Part shown: piece by piece, positions 22,852 to 35,329 of the stretch
How positions within the stretch are numbered: position 1 is the first letter of the stretch
How the letters are laid out: each line of letters starts with the position of its first letter
Assembly: GCA_007258455.2 (NCBI GenBank)
Contig: VDFB02193867.1
Location: 570,843,283 to 570,907,282 of the forward strand
Source: Sequoia sempervirens
Taxonomy: Eukaryota; Streptophyta; Pinopsida; Cupressales; Cupressaceae
Direction of reading: 5' to 3'
Length of the DNA stretch: 64,000 nt
The notes under the pieces: model-generated
What the model was told of the DNA's origin: nothing
The model's input: the letters and a program-made list of their open reading frames with translations, nothing else
Databases searched by the model: none
Position numbers and translations under genes: made by a program

Positions 22852-25746
22852 TTGGTGGTTCAAATTCAAAGAACCACCTTTGCCTCATGCTTGAGGATTC
22901 TGAAAAAAGAATCTTTCTCAGTCCTGAATTTTACCAATGCTCAGATTGAGTTCTCACTCAAAAAGGGGTATTATAGGAATATAATGGAAAAGAATTGGTT
23001 GAAGAAACCCATGCAGGGTAAATCTCAATTGCCTCAAAACCTACACATGAACCATTTTTTGGATGAGATATCTAACATAGTTCTTTTGTTACACAAATTT
23101 CAAGGAAAGGAAGATACTAATGGTTTATAGGAATGGATGTACTTTTTCATCCAAATAGTGCTCGAAGGAAGCTGGTTCTTTGACTGGGTGACACTCATCA
23201 ATGAAAAGATACACAGTATGCTTGTTTTCTTCACTGCCAATAAGAAATTCTATATGTCTTCTTATTTAATTTATGCCATGTTGCAAGCACCAGACCATGT
23301 CCAGGCTTGAGGCAAGTGATCTTCCCTGAGACCAGGTACTAATTTTTGAGTACCTTGATAAGTTACAGTTGAACAAGAGTTTCCTTCATCACAGGAGGAT
23401 ATCCAGTGCTTTTACTATGAGAGTAACCAGCGAGTTACAGGGGAAAATTGAAATGTGGCTTTCACCCGAAGCCATGCAGTTTGTCAATTTCTATGGTAGC
23501 AATTTTATTTAGCTTCAAAAATTTTCATATATAAGAGTTGGTGATTTTACTGGTTTCCCTATCAAACTCCCAATGCACTTGGAAGATAAATTTGTAATGA
23601 TTGAGGTCTACAGATAGTTAGCCGATGTCAACAAAATATGCCAAGAGTGGAGGAGAGTGATAGTACATTTTCTAGTTGGATTTGGCCCCTTCACTTGTGA
23701 ATCCATGTCAAATGCTCAAAACATAGAGAAATAAATATCTAGATATAGTTTGCATACTTACGATGAATTCTTTCCTTTTGACCTCAAAGACTATGTGAAA
23801 TACAATTTGAAATGAGGACCTGGTTTCTTCCATCTACAAACTTTGGAGGATTATTGGGTTGACTGCTTTGACGAATTTGAGGTGAGGAGAAGAAACTGGA
23901 TGAGATTGTCTTTGAGGAAAATAATCATTTATGATTTGGGTTGGGATGTCCAAGGGATTGAGGATGATGAATCTGACCTAGTAGACCCAATTTGTACTAA
24001 ATTGATAGCAAACTGGCCCATCCCTACTATGGATTGGAGCAATAAGGAAAGAGAAACAATTGAAGCAAGAACTGTAGATATTCTAGAGAGGAATCAAGAG
24101 TGGTTCAGTAAGAAGAAAACAAAGAAATTCACCCCCAAACTAGATCATAGAATACTCAACCCATGGGAGGCAGTACTTAGCCTTTGGTGGTTATAGGAAC
24201 TTCTAGAGCCACTTCACTTTTGTTTCCATCAAGAGCCCAAGGTGCTGATGATGAAGAACCTCCTAATAGGAATATGTTTCAACAAACTTGTGGAGAAGAT
24301 CTCCTTGAATTACCCCATTTGGACAGAGATAAAGGAGACGAAGGAGAACGAGGTGACTTCAGTAACATTCATATTAGTTCTTCCTCCTCATCTCATAAGT
24401 CATATCCTCTTAGAAAGGAAAGTGAGCCTCCTAAATAAAGGTATACTCCACTTTCATCTCAAGGCATATAAGTTAACACTCCTCCGATGAAATGAACACT
24501 ATTTGACTCCTCCAGCTCCAAGGTGACCAACGTTCTTGTTACCCCTATTTGGCTAGAAGATAATTTCTCAAAGAAAAGGAAGGAAGTGCAACTAGATCTT
24601 CTGAGGAAAGATATGGTGGGCCAATTTCTTCAAAGGACCCAAAGCCTAAGAAATTGAAGACTATTTCCTGACTAATAGATGATGTTGAATCAAGGAGCCT
24701 ATTCCTGGAAGTTGCATGTCCCACTGCATAGAAAGAAGTTACGCAAGTGACTGTGAGTGACTTTGATATTGATAGGATTAATTTGGGACCCCCTACAAGG
24801 GATGGAGATGTACACAACTTTTAGGAGTCTGCAATGAGGATCGTTGAGAGGTCTAAGAAAGAAAAAGAGAGTAAAGAAGAGTTAAAGAAACAAGTCCAAG
24901 TTTTGATCGAATGTTTGAAATTTGTCTTTGATCTTCCTCCTTAATTACCAATTTCTCAAGTTGAGTCATCCTCTGAACCCCTATCCCTGATAGGAATGGA
25001 AGAAGTAAAATGAAGAGTTGCAAAACTTTTGGAAAGGCTATCAAACAATGGATTAGTGGTTTAATAAGGAAGGGTAATCAGATTATGTTTAAATCCCAAG
25101 TAATTGTCTCCAAAGGGAAAATGTGTCAAGGTTTGAGATTGAAGATGAGATCGTCGTTGTTGAGAAAGAGGAAAGGATATGGAGTTAGTATGAAAATAAA
25201 ATTAAAGCAATGATAATCTTTGGAATGGAAAGGCTAGCCGAAGAGAAAATCATACCCAATGATGTCGATGCCTGTTGCATAATCTAGAATAAGAGTGTAG
25301 AATGGAAGTTGCAAGTCACAAGACAAGCCTTACAAAAACTCTAGGAAATCCTCCCTAAATACAATGCAATTTTAGAAGTTCATAAGAATCTTGTCGCCCT
25401 TGGATTGCAACCTAACAGGGGAGGAGATGTAAATGATAAGAACGTTAAAGTCTTGGGTAATTATTTCTAGAAGATAGTTGATGGGATCTTCAACTCCCAA
25501 TCTTTCGGCATTGAGCATTTGAGAAGATTGGTGAATTGGACCTCATTCTATCCTAGGCAACTAGACTCATGAAGACGTGATCAGAGGATTGAAGTTGTTC
25601 GAGATAGCTAGCTAGCATGGAGGTTACAGGTGGGGAACATAACTATCCCACAACATAAGGCACTACCACCTATCGCAAAGGCTTTCTAAGCCTTGCCAAA
25701 AAGACTCATTGCATCCATGGGATCTGGAAGACAAGCACCACCATCT
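22852..25746 (+). pseudogene. Decayed long ORF of unknown family
   Basis: A long plus-strand coding remnant with many stops and shifts. Coherent blocks follow one another: EWMYFFIQIVLEGSWFFDWV (near 23130-23190), NKKFYMSSYLIYAMLQAPD (near 23250), SYIRVGDFTGFPIKLP (near 23540), then an open stretch 23843-24196 with DYWVDCFDEFEVRRRNW and LGWDVQGIEDDESD, a Ser-rich linker (24360-24400), a charged coiled-coil-like part (24840-25330) and an end near ALPKRLIASMGSGRQAPP (25710-25746). The codon pattern and domain-like blocks indicate a former protein of perhaps 900 residues. I have a vague sense of similar uncharacterised proteins in gymnosperms but cannot name the family. It could be a host gene or a retroelement-associated ORF; no LTRs around it were found. 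Confidence 0.5.
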
Positions 25747-26446
25747 TAACTTTTCAGTTTCTTTTATTTCTTGAAATTTTTTATAATTTTAGTTAGTTAT
25801 GGGAAAGAGGAAGTAGTTACTCATCAACTTATATATATGTTTATTTTTGGAACAAATACTCTCTAGACATCATTTTTTTGAAAAACTTGATATTATATTT
25901 CTTTTGAAAATAATTCTTCTACTACTATTAATTGAAATCACTAGTTGTCTGTGTACATCTACTTTATGGAGATAGTTTGATATGCTTAAATCTATCTTTG
26001 AGTATATCTTGATGTTCATGCTTATTCCTGTGTGTAAGTGTATGCATCTATCTTCTAATAGATTTCACTTTTCAGATAATATTGGGATTATATTTCAGTT
26101 ATCATTACATCTTATATGAACAGGTCTTTGTGCCAGTATCTTTATCATCTTTCCTTTGCATCTGATATTGGAAATATTTCTTATATTGGGTTTTTCCTTT
26201 CTTTCTTTTGAGTTAAAAGCATACATGTATTTATATAGCTTTAGTTTAATCCATTGAATATCCTACAAGGGATTTGTACCTTTCAATTCAAAGGATAATC
26301 ACCTTCCCAAAGAGGTTATTATCTAGAGTTGTTGGAATAGAGGCATCTTTCTGGGAAATAATTCTACATTATCTCAAGGTGCCCAATCTGTTAACCAACA
26401 AAATTTTTGGAAACTCTGTTGGGGATCAAATGTGTCAAGATAATAC
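25747..26446. other. No recognisable gene
   Basis: T-rich sequence after the decayed ORF. It may include its 3' untranslated part. Nothing else was seen. Confidence 0.35.
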
Positions 26447-27290
26447 TTGAGTTTCCTTGTCAGGGTTATACATATTGAATATTTTAAGCCCATCCTAGAT
26501 TCTCAAATATTTACTAGGGGAGAAAGAAGTAAGGGTATTTTAGATTCAATTTTTGAGTCTTTACAAAGGAGTATTTTTTCTTACAGTATCCCTTCTCAAA
26601 GGAGGGTTGAGGCTAGAAGTAGACGTACTTCTCCAACTAGGGCACCCCCAAACTATTCTACTTCCCAAGCCTTGGTGTTACATGGAACTTTCCTTTTGGT
26701 AGTTGTAAATTTCCCTCATCATATGGATAATCAACCACCTATTCCATGGGGGGTTGCTATTGTCCCTTTGAGTTTAGGAAACAATCTTCATGACTTACCC
26801 AAAGACTCACAAAAAAATACCTAAGAATAGGGGTGATGGGAAGATTTCGCCTAAGAAGCATATTGATGAGCTTTCTTTGTAGCTTGCTATGTGCTTAGAG
26901 TCCAAGAAGAAGATGTGGCAGTCCATATTTTCACAGAATCTTTGGTGGATGTTGTAGTGCAATGGTTCTATCAACTACTATGTGGTTCAATTAGTAATTG
27001 GGCTAATATGAGGAGTAAATTTGAGGCCAAGTTTAAAAGTGTTGATGATGATCTCTCTTTGATAGCCCAGGTTACACAAATGAAGAAGGAGGCAAGCAAA
27101 CCTATGAGAGAATTTGTTGCTAAATTTAATAGGCTAGTATCTCAGATTGATGTTGCTAAGAGACCGCTCGAAGAGATGAAAAAGTGTTTCTTCATCAACA
27201 CACATCACCCAAATATTGTCCTACTTCTAAAGAGATAATTAGTGTGGTGTAGGAGCACCTAGGAAACACCAGGCAATGGAGCAGTCTAGA
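26447..27290 (+). pseudogene. Ty3-gypsy gag remnant
   Basis: The segment 26891-27238 translates to a retrotransposon gag domain: EEDVAVHIFTESL, WFYQLL.GSISNWANM, FEAKFK, QMKKEASKPMREFVAKFNRL. This is the layout of the plant gypsy capsid region (ED.a...f..sL...a..W...L...si..W......F...F). The preceding part (26700-26890) holds the leader to it, shifted by an extra base in an A run near 26815 and with stops. No protease, reverse transcriptase or LTR follows, so only a gag scrap remains. Confidence 0.65.
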
Positions 27291-28115
27291 TTGAATTTTG
27301 TTTGGTTATGTTATTTCGAAAGTCATGTTGACCATCTAGTTAGCATTTGAGGTTTATGAATAAGTCATGATCTGTTGTGATTAGTAGAATAACAAATGAA
27401 GAGGATGGATAAGTTTAGGAACAAAACTTGCTTAGGTTGCTGACATTTGGCAAAAATTGAAAAACACGGTGCATTTTACAACTTTTCCATTTGATGTCTT
27501 ACATGACCGAACTAAGGAGTCTAACTATTTTGAAAATCTATTTAAGACATGCCTCGAACTGAATGTAAGGTTGGAAGCATCGGCATTGTAGTGTGACTTT
27601 GTGAAGTTGAAGAAAAGACAATTTTTGTGGGCCATTTTTTTGTTTTTGCTTCAAGAAGAGCTCTAATGGGTTAAATCTGTTACTATTTTGAATGTAGGAT
27701 GTAGTGTTGTTAGTATATAAGCATTGTGTGTCAATTTTGTGCTTTCTTCATTCATTTTCATTCGTTGTTTGTAAATATTTTGTTGGCACCCTGTTGCTGG
27801 TCTAAACCAGACAGGTTGAAGAGAATGGAGTGCTAGACCACTTTCCCATTATATAAATTGTACAGCCCTTTGGAAACAATGCCTAGAATCCATGTATGTA
27901 CATATGGTAGGTCTTAGGGTTAGGGAACAAATAGGAGTTGTTGGAAAGATCTTGCCCTAGGTGAGCCAGAATGGTGCCTGGTTAGGAAGGCAAGAAGTGC
28001 AGAGCATAGAACTTTGTAGGGGTTCAAATTTTTTAATAATTTCCTTTTGGAAGTGTTAGGTAAGTGTCTTACATAATTGTGGCATGAAGGGGAAGGCTCC
28101 ATCAGTTCAATTGAT
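27291..28115. other. No recognisable gene
   Basis: Mixed sequence, probably old repeat. No conserved block, tandem repeat or long frame. Confidence 0.35.
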
Positions 28116-29040
28116 GTGAGAACAAGTTGACAGTTTGCAATCAGCCAGACATTGGCTTAAGAACCCTAGGGCACGAGGGATGGGCCCAAACAATAAACAG
28201 GTCCAACCCTGACTCAATAAATACGACATCCAAAACCAAATCAAGGGCCGACCACAAAATTAACAATACCCAATCACAAGAAAACCCCAAATCATCACGC
28301 AAGCAAAGGGAAGGGCAATAGATACACACCATGGATCAAAGCGAGCGAAAATCCGAGCTCAGAAAGTCCACCACGCGACAAACACGTCCCAGTAACGCGA
28401 TACTGGTAGCAATACTCAAACAATCCTCGCGCAAGCAAACCCAAGATCAATTCTCAAAGCTCAATTGAAAGTTCTGAATCGCCAGAGCAGAAAACAAGGA
28501 AGCAATGAAGTTGGAATGAATCAGAAAATGCCCTAAATTCGCCCTTATACCCGTCTGAGCCAAGGTACCTCAGCCATTAATGCGCGATAAGACCCTTCTG
28601 ACAAGTCCGGAAACCCGAGCCCCAAGTGGAATTTTGGAGAATCTCAGAATGCGCGGAGACACAAATTTCGCGAAAATACAGAAACCGGGGAAATCAGGAA
28701 GATCGGGATTTTGACAGAATCCGGGAAAATCCGACTGGACCGGAAAATCCCAAAGTCAGGCAAAAACCCGGAGTCGGAGAATCCGGCAAGAGACGGACAA
28801 GGAACCAGGGCCGGAAAAATCCGCCAGAGGCGGAAAATCCCGGATCTAGGTGAAAACCCGGATTTGGCTCAAAACTCAATTTCAATCAATTGCAACCCCA
28901 AGGTAAGGGCAAAGCCAGTAAGACCAACATGTCAAGACCCTAAAATGATAAATCCAATAAAATCAAAGGTCAAAGACACCAAAAAAAGAGGGTCCCCACT
29001 CCCAGTGGGGCGTGTGTGCAAAGACTGCACAACACACCCT
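28116..29040 (-). repeat. CpG-rich LTR-like segment
   Basis: This block is far richer in C, G and CpG than its flanks. Between about 28620 and 28870 the word CCGGAAAATCC and close variants recur on a short irregular period. The right end on the minus strand (TGTTGTGCAGTC...GGGAGTGGGGACC) looks like an LTR start. I could not find a convincing target duplication, so the borders and the LTR call are tentative. The open frames on both strands (28626-28853, 28711-29052, 28694-28885) come from the biased composition. Confidence 0.4.
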
Positions 29041-29440
29041 TTGGTTCTTTGAAAGAAAAATCTACCTATGCCACTGTTACACTACACAGGTAAACCAGAT
29101 TTTGTATTGTGGAGCTATATTAAGCTACTACTCTCAAGACCAATGTAACAATGATACAAAAAAAAATTTGAGACTCCAAGAAGACATCAAAATGGCTAGT
29201 GTACTAAACAAATTCTTTTTATGTCTTAAGAACGTTGATAACTCTACCCAGTTGGCTTCTTTTTTCAAAATCATACAAATTGAACCCTAACATCAATAGA
29301 CTCTGTATATCAAGCTACCACAATTCAAGTTTCAATGATGAATATTTATCATGCATGTTTTAAATGACATTCAAGTTTATGGTGGTTTTGTTGTTTATAT
29401 GATGTTATGTGATATTCTAATCCTAATTCATGCTTCTAGG

Positions 29441-29500
<60 letters not shown>

Positions 29501-30238
29501 GGTTTTTGTACCAACGAACCCAAAATGAACCGAACCCCCCTCCAAAAAAATTTGGCCAAACTGACGAATCAAACCCCCAAACCCAAACCTGAACCTCATA
29601 CAACCTAAAAAACTCTTCCAACATTCTTCATTCTACCTCCACAAAGTTAATTGACCACCAAATTATGCTGCCACCTGACTTTACCCACTTTTACTCCCTC
29701 AAACTTCTCTTTTTCATTCAAAACCCCTATTTTCCCATCTAGGGCATCATGCCATAACATAATTTTGACCTCCCCTGTCCTTGCAGAACTTTTGAACACA
29801 TCAAACTCCACAACCTCACCCTATTTCCAATCTATTCTAACTTATTTTCAAGCAATTTCTTCTTTTCACCTCTTCTAGCCTTTCTTTTAAGGGGCCTCAA
29901 TTCTGAATTTTCAATAGGGGCAACATTAATAATCTCTTCTAATGCCTTTGTCAATGCTATTTTATTATTCCTACTCCCTATACTACTTACATCATACCCA
30001 TATCACCGAGACACATCCTGAACAATAGGTGGAATGGCCTAGTTCAACATATTACACTCAAACCCTTATATGAGCAAGTTCAGACTTGTTTTAGAAATCT
30101 ACTTCTAAGTTGCTTGGAAATTAATAGAATTCCACAAGAATAGATTCTAATCAAAGCTAAAACCATTCTACAAGAATGGATTCTAATCAATTGTCGTGTG
30201 TATATTTCTCTTTTTGATTGTTTTACATGCCATCATAA
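29041..30238. other. No recognisable gene around a (TA)n run
   Basis: AT-rich sequence with C-rich patches at 29520-29880. Nothing conserved except the microsatellite listed separately. Frames through the TA run encode only Ile-Tyr repeats. Confidence 0.4.
29442..29497. repeat. (TA)n microsatellite
   Basis: About 28 uninterrupted TA units. Likely length-variable. Confidence 0.97.
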
Positions 30239-33200
30239 GAGATCAAGCTAGTTGAACATAGTTCGAACCAATTCTGTGTGTTTGGGTGCAAAAGAGGACC
30301 ATGTCTAGCGTAAACATACCTATCGGGATGTGTTGGAGCAATTTTTTTGGTCACACGAATTACAAAACAACAGTTGCACCACTTTGCAACTTTACAATGT
30401 TTGCATTTGACACTTTTTTCATCAAGTGAAAACTAGACACCATAGAAAAACAACTCTAAGATAACAAAAACTGAGAGAGGTTATTGTAGAGGGGCCCAAT
30501 GTGATCCTGTAGGCTCAGCCGAAGAGTTTGTAAGCATCACGGTTTCTGAGTAATAGCTTGTCAAAGATTGCTTCCTTTTTGCACTTTGGACCCTTAGGGG
30601 ATTGATCTAGTTGAATGTAGCTCAGAGCGATTCCATGTGTTTGGGTGCAAAAGAGGACCATGTATAGTGTAAACGTACCCATTCAAACGCGTTGGAATAG
30701 TCTGTCTGGTCACACAAGTTGCAGAATGAAAGTTGCACCACTTTGCAACTTTCAACTACTTGCATTTGACAACTTTTTCCTCAATTGAAATTTTGCTACC
30801 ACGAGAAAATGCCTCCAAGATAGAAAAAATTGAGAGAGGTTATTATAGAGGGGCCCAACATGATCCCATAAAATTAAATGAGAAGTTTCTAAGCATCACA
30901 GTATCCAAGTAACAACATGTTGAAGTTTGCAGCCATTTTGCACTTTGGACCCTTAAGGGATAGATCTGGTTGAATGTAGTTTGGAGCGATTCTGTGCATT
31001 TGGGTGTGAAAGAGGACCATGCCTAGTGTAAACATACCTATTTGGATGCATTGGAATAGTCTATTTGGTCACAAGAGTTGCAGAATGAAAGTTGCACCAC
31101 TTTGCAACTTTCAACTACTTGCATTTGACAATTTTTTCCCAAGTGAAAATTCCCCACAATGGGAAAATGCCTCCGAGATAGCAAAAAATGAGAGAAATTA
31201 TTGTAGAGGGGCCAACACGATCCCATAGGATTAGACGAGAAGTTTCTAAGCATCACAGTATTTGAGTAACAACATGCTGAAGTTTGCAGCCATTTTGCAC
31301 TTTGGACCCTTAAGGGATCGATCCAGTTGAACGTAGCTCAGAACGATTATGTGTGTTTAGGTGTGAAAGAGGAATTTTTCTAGCATAAACATACCTATTC
31401 GGACTTGTTGGTATAGTTTGTTTGGTCACACAAGCTGTAGAATGAAAGTTGCACCACTTTGCAACTTTCAACTACTTGCATTTGACAACTTTTTCCCTAA
31501 GTGAAAACTTGCCACCACGAGAAAATGTCTCCAAGATATTGAAAAATGATAGAGGTTATTGTAGAGGGGCCAAATGTGATCCCATAGGATTAGACAAGAA
31601 GTTTCTAATTATCGCGGTATCCGAGTAACAACATGCTGAAACTTGCAGCCATTTTGCACTTTGGACCCTTAAGGGATTGATCCAGTTGAACATAGCTCAG
31701 AGCGATTCCGCATGTTTGGGTACAAAAGAGGACCATTCCTAGTGTAAAAATACATATTCAAACATGTTGGAATAGTTTGTTTGGTCACACGAGTTGCAGA
31801 ATGAAAGTTGCACCACTTTGCAACTTTCGACTACTTACATTTGACAACTTTTTCTCCAAGTGAAAATTTGCCACCATAAAAAAATGCCTTCGAGATAGTG
31901 AAAATTGAGAAAGATTATTGTACAAGGGCCCAACTTAATCCCATAGGATAAGACAAGAAGTTTTTAAGCATCACGGTATCTGAGTAACATCATGTTGAAG
32001 TTTGCAGTCATTTTGCACTTTGGACCCTTAAGGGATCGATCTAGTGAACATAACTCAGAGTGATTCCACATGTATCGGTGTGAAAGAGGACCATTCCTAG
32101 CATAAACATACATATTTAGATGCATTGGAATAGTTTGTTTGGTCACATGAGCTATAGAATGAAAGTTGCACCACTTTGCAACTTTCAACTACTTGCATTT
32201 GAAAACTTTTTTCCCAAGTGAAAATTCCTCTGAGATAATAAAAACCAAGAGAGGTTATTGTAGAGGGGCCCAATGCAATCACATAGGATTATATGAGAAT
32301 TTTTTAAGCATCACGATATTTGAGTAACAACATGCTGAAGTTTGCAACCATTTTGCACTTTGGACCCTTAAGGGATCGATCCGGTTTAACGTAGGTTGGA
32401 GCGATTTTGCATGTTTGGGTGCGAAAGAGGACCATGCCTAATGTAAAAATACCTATTCAGATGTGTTGGAATAGTCTGTTTTGTCACACGAGTTGCAGAA
32501 TGAAAGTTGCACCACTTTGCAAGTTTGCACTGCTTGCATTTGACACTTTTCCATCAAGTGAAAATTGGACACCATGGGAAAACCACTATGAGATAACAAA
32601 AAATGAGAGGTGATTGTAGAGGGGCCCAACATAATCTCATAGGATTAGATGAGAATTTTCTAAGCATCATGGGATCCGAGTAACAACATGATGAAGTTTG
32701 TAGCCATTTTGCACTTTGGACCATTAAGGGATCGATTTGGTTGAACGTAGCTCAGAGCGATTTTGCATGTTCGGGTGTGAAAGAGGACCATGCCTAGCAT
32801 AAAAATACATATTTAGATGTTTTGGAATAGTTTGTTTGGTCACACAAGTTGCAAAATAAAATTTTCACAACGTTACAACTTTGCACTGCTTGCATTTGAC
32901 ACTTTTCCATCAAGTAAAAACTAGACACCACAGGAAAACCACTTTGAGATAACAAAAATTGAGAGATGTTATTGTAGAGGGACCCAATGTGATCTCATAG
33001 GATCAGACAATAAGTTTCTAAGCATCACAATATTCGAGTAACATGCCAAATTTTATAGCCATTTTGCACTTTGGACCTGTAAGGGATCAATCTGGTTGAA
33101 CATAGCTCAGAGCGATTCCGCATGTTTGGGTGTGAAAGAGGACTATTCCTAGCATAAAAATACCTATTTAGATGCATTGGAATAGTTTGTTTGCTCACAC

Positions 33201-33434
33201 GAGTTTTAGAACGAAATTTGCACCACTTTGCAACTTTCCACTACTTGCATTTGACACTTTTTCCATCAAGTGAAAATTAGACATAACAGGAAAACCACTT
33301 TGAGATAACTAAAACTAAGAGAGGTTATTATAGAGGGGCTCAACATGATCTTGTAGGTTCAAACAAAGATTTCATAAGTGCCATGGTTTCCGAGTAATAC
33401 CCCATCAAAGATTGCTACCATTTTGCACTTTGGG
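30239..33434. repeat. Tandem array, about nine units of 340-359 bp
   Basis: The marker 'gcactttgga' recurs at 30581, 30940, 31297, 31656, 32015, 32355, 32711, 33066 and 33425 (last copy altered), giving spacings of 359, 357, 359, 359, 340, 356, 355 and 359 bp. Each unit also has 'gaggaccatgcctag'-like, 'gttgcaccactttgcaactt'-like and 'ttattgtagaggggccca'-like segments in the same order. Most units hold an inverted repeat with arms GAAAGTTGCA and TGCAACTTTC separated by six bases (30728-30753 in the second unit); it is perfect in units 2-6 and decayed in units 1 and 7-9. The 340-bp spacing reflects a deletion near 32225. No frame runs through the units, so it is non-coding satellite-like DNA. 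Confidence 0.95.
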
Positions 33435-35329
33435 ATCTAATGTTTCCTTGAATTGTACGGTTCCGTACAAGGTGATTGTGCTCTCTTTTTTATGGAATTC
33501 AATAAGGAGAAGACTTAACTCCATTTTAGTTTTGGCTTGGTTGGATTTCAAGTGATCTTGTGTATTTTAGAAGTCAATTACTGAGGGTCGATCTGTATAC
33601 CCTATTTTAAGGGTTTTGAGTGCATTAAAATGTCATATTAAGCCTTTCACCCACTGTATGCTTCTATAACTCAATGTAAAAGGCTTAGTTAGGGTTATAA
33701 AACATGTTTGCAAAGCTTTTTGTGCAAGGGAAGCAAATAGAGAATTTTTAGGTGATGCCCTAGATGTCAAATGGTGCATTTTTGAGTGGTAAATGGTGGT
33801 TTAGTGCTAGGGTTTGAAGAAATATTTGGGAGAAGCAATATCTCTTAAAATTTTAAGCTTGTGTAGACCTTTTTGAAGGTGTTTCAGTCTTTCATTAGCT
33901 GTGGGAAGGTTTGGAGTATGGGTTTTCAATAAACCCTTGCCTAACTTGTGAAAGAAGAGGGTTTTGGGGTTTGTTATGTTAGAGGGATTATTGATGCAAT
34001 TCAAGGTGGAGGAACTCTTTTCAACATCAACTAATCAATTCTCAAACAATGAACCCAATCTTTGATCACTGAAACACTCAATTTCTCAAAACACACTCAA
34101 AAGGCTTCTAGCCTTCAATATTCAAAAAATGAAGTTATCCTACTACTAAGGCCATACAAAGGCCAAAAAATCATCATTAGAGACTTACCAAATTCCTACT
34201 ACAAGATTCACAAAAGATCCCCATAAGTTTCTTTGTGCCATCATGGAGAACCAACAAACTGACCTGCTAAAAGGCTACTAGAATTACCCCACTTTTCCAA
34301 ACAAAGTACCTTTTAAACCTCTTGTAATCACACAATTCCTTGGAAAGTCACTAATTGTGACTCAAAACATCAAATTAACTGATCATTACACCAACACAAG
34401 GCTTCTAGGGTGTTGTTCCAGCAAACCCTCCCTTTTCATGCATAAAACTAGGGTTTTACTAGATCTACCATAAAATGAGCTTTCCAAACTTTGAAATTGT
34501 TTCCAACACACCTATTTAGGTTTTCATAGACATTCTACACCATTACCAAGCCAAATCCATCAAAATTTCACTAAACCATTCATAAAACCTCCATTTTCAC
34601 ATGCATTTTGCTCTGCCCAGCCCTAGGGCATCACTCAAAACTGACCAAAATGACCTCTCAGCCTTCCAAATCCCTTGTAAAGTTAGATTACACTTTTCAT
34701 GACCCATTCCATAAGAAACAATGGAATATAAAGTGGAATGGGTCAAATCCACATTTTAGAGACCCTTAATAAGCAAACGGTGTTAAATCAGGGGAGCAAC
34801 AAAGTACTAAAGAGAACTCACTCAATATTTTGTCTTAGAACCTCCAAAATGATGAAAACTAAATCTACTTCACAATACCACACAATGAAAAAGGTTTCAA
34901 AGAAAGAAGGACCTGTATGGGTCTGTACAAGGGAAAGAAAGTTTAGAAAACTCAGCAAAATATTGAGAAAATATTGTTTTTAGTTTTGAATTTCTTCTAT
35001 CAGAAAAATTACATTATGTTTGAGCCTTCAAGAGGATTTAAATAGATTTTAAAAATGATTCTACATCTTTCCAATCATGCCTAACTATTGTTTTTGTAAC
35101 TAACATGACTTATTACATTATAAATCAATTGGTCTAATATGACCTTATTCAATTGCCAAAACTCAAAACACAAAACTAACTTAAGACTTCCATGAACCAA
35201 ATTTGCTCAATAACCTTGGTGCCCCTACACCAAATTTCAATATTTTAGTAAATCTCATTACAATTAAATCTCATTACAATGCCTTATGTACTCTGTTCTT
35301 ATAGGTATTTTACAATGTCACTCATACAT
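33435..35329. other. No gene; two palindromes
   Basis: Non-coding. A short palindrome with arms TTGTACGG and CCGTACAA two bases apart lies just after the array (about 33456-33473). A longer hairpin has arms TGACCCATTCCA and TGGAATGGGTCA about 22 bases apart (about 34700-34745). Short frames at 33807-34004 and 34738-34983 show no motif. Confidence 0.45.

Noticed and set aside
28626..29052. Arg/Pro/Asn-rich frames
   Set aside because: Overlapping open frames on both strands come from the CCGG- and A-rich composition; no domain or start context supports a gene.
29351..29624. Frames on both strands with Ile-Tyr repeats
   Set aside because: They are translations of the (TA)n run.
31019..32613. 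Short frames in the tandem array
   Set aside because: Frames are not kept between units, so they are by-products of the repeat.
30239..33434. Possible CRISPR-like array
   Set aside because: Units are contiguous 340-359-bp repeats without spacers, in a plant nuclear context; it is satellite-like.
33456..33473. Palindrome after the tandem array as a terminator
   Set aside because: It has no T run and no gene upstream; a bacterial-type terminator does not apply in this plant nuclear context.
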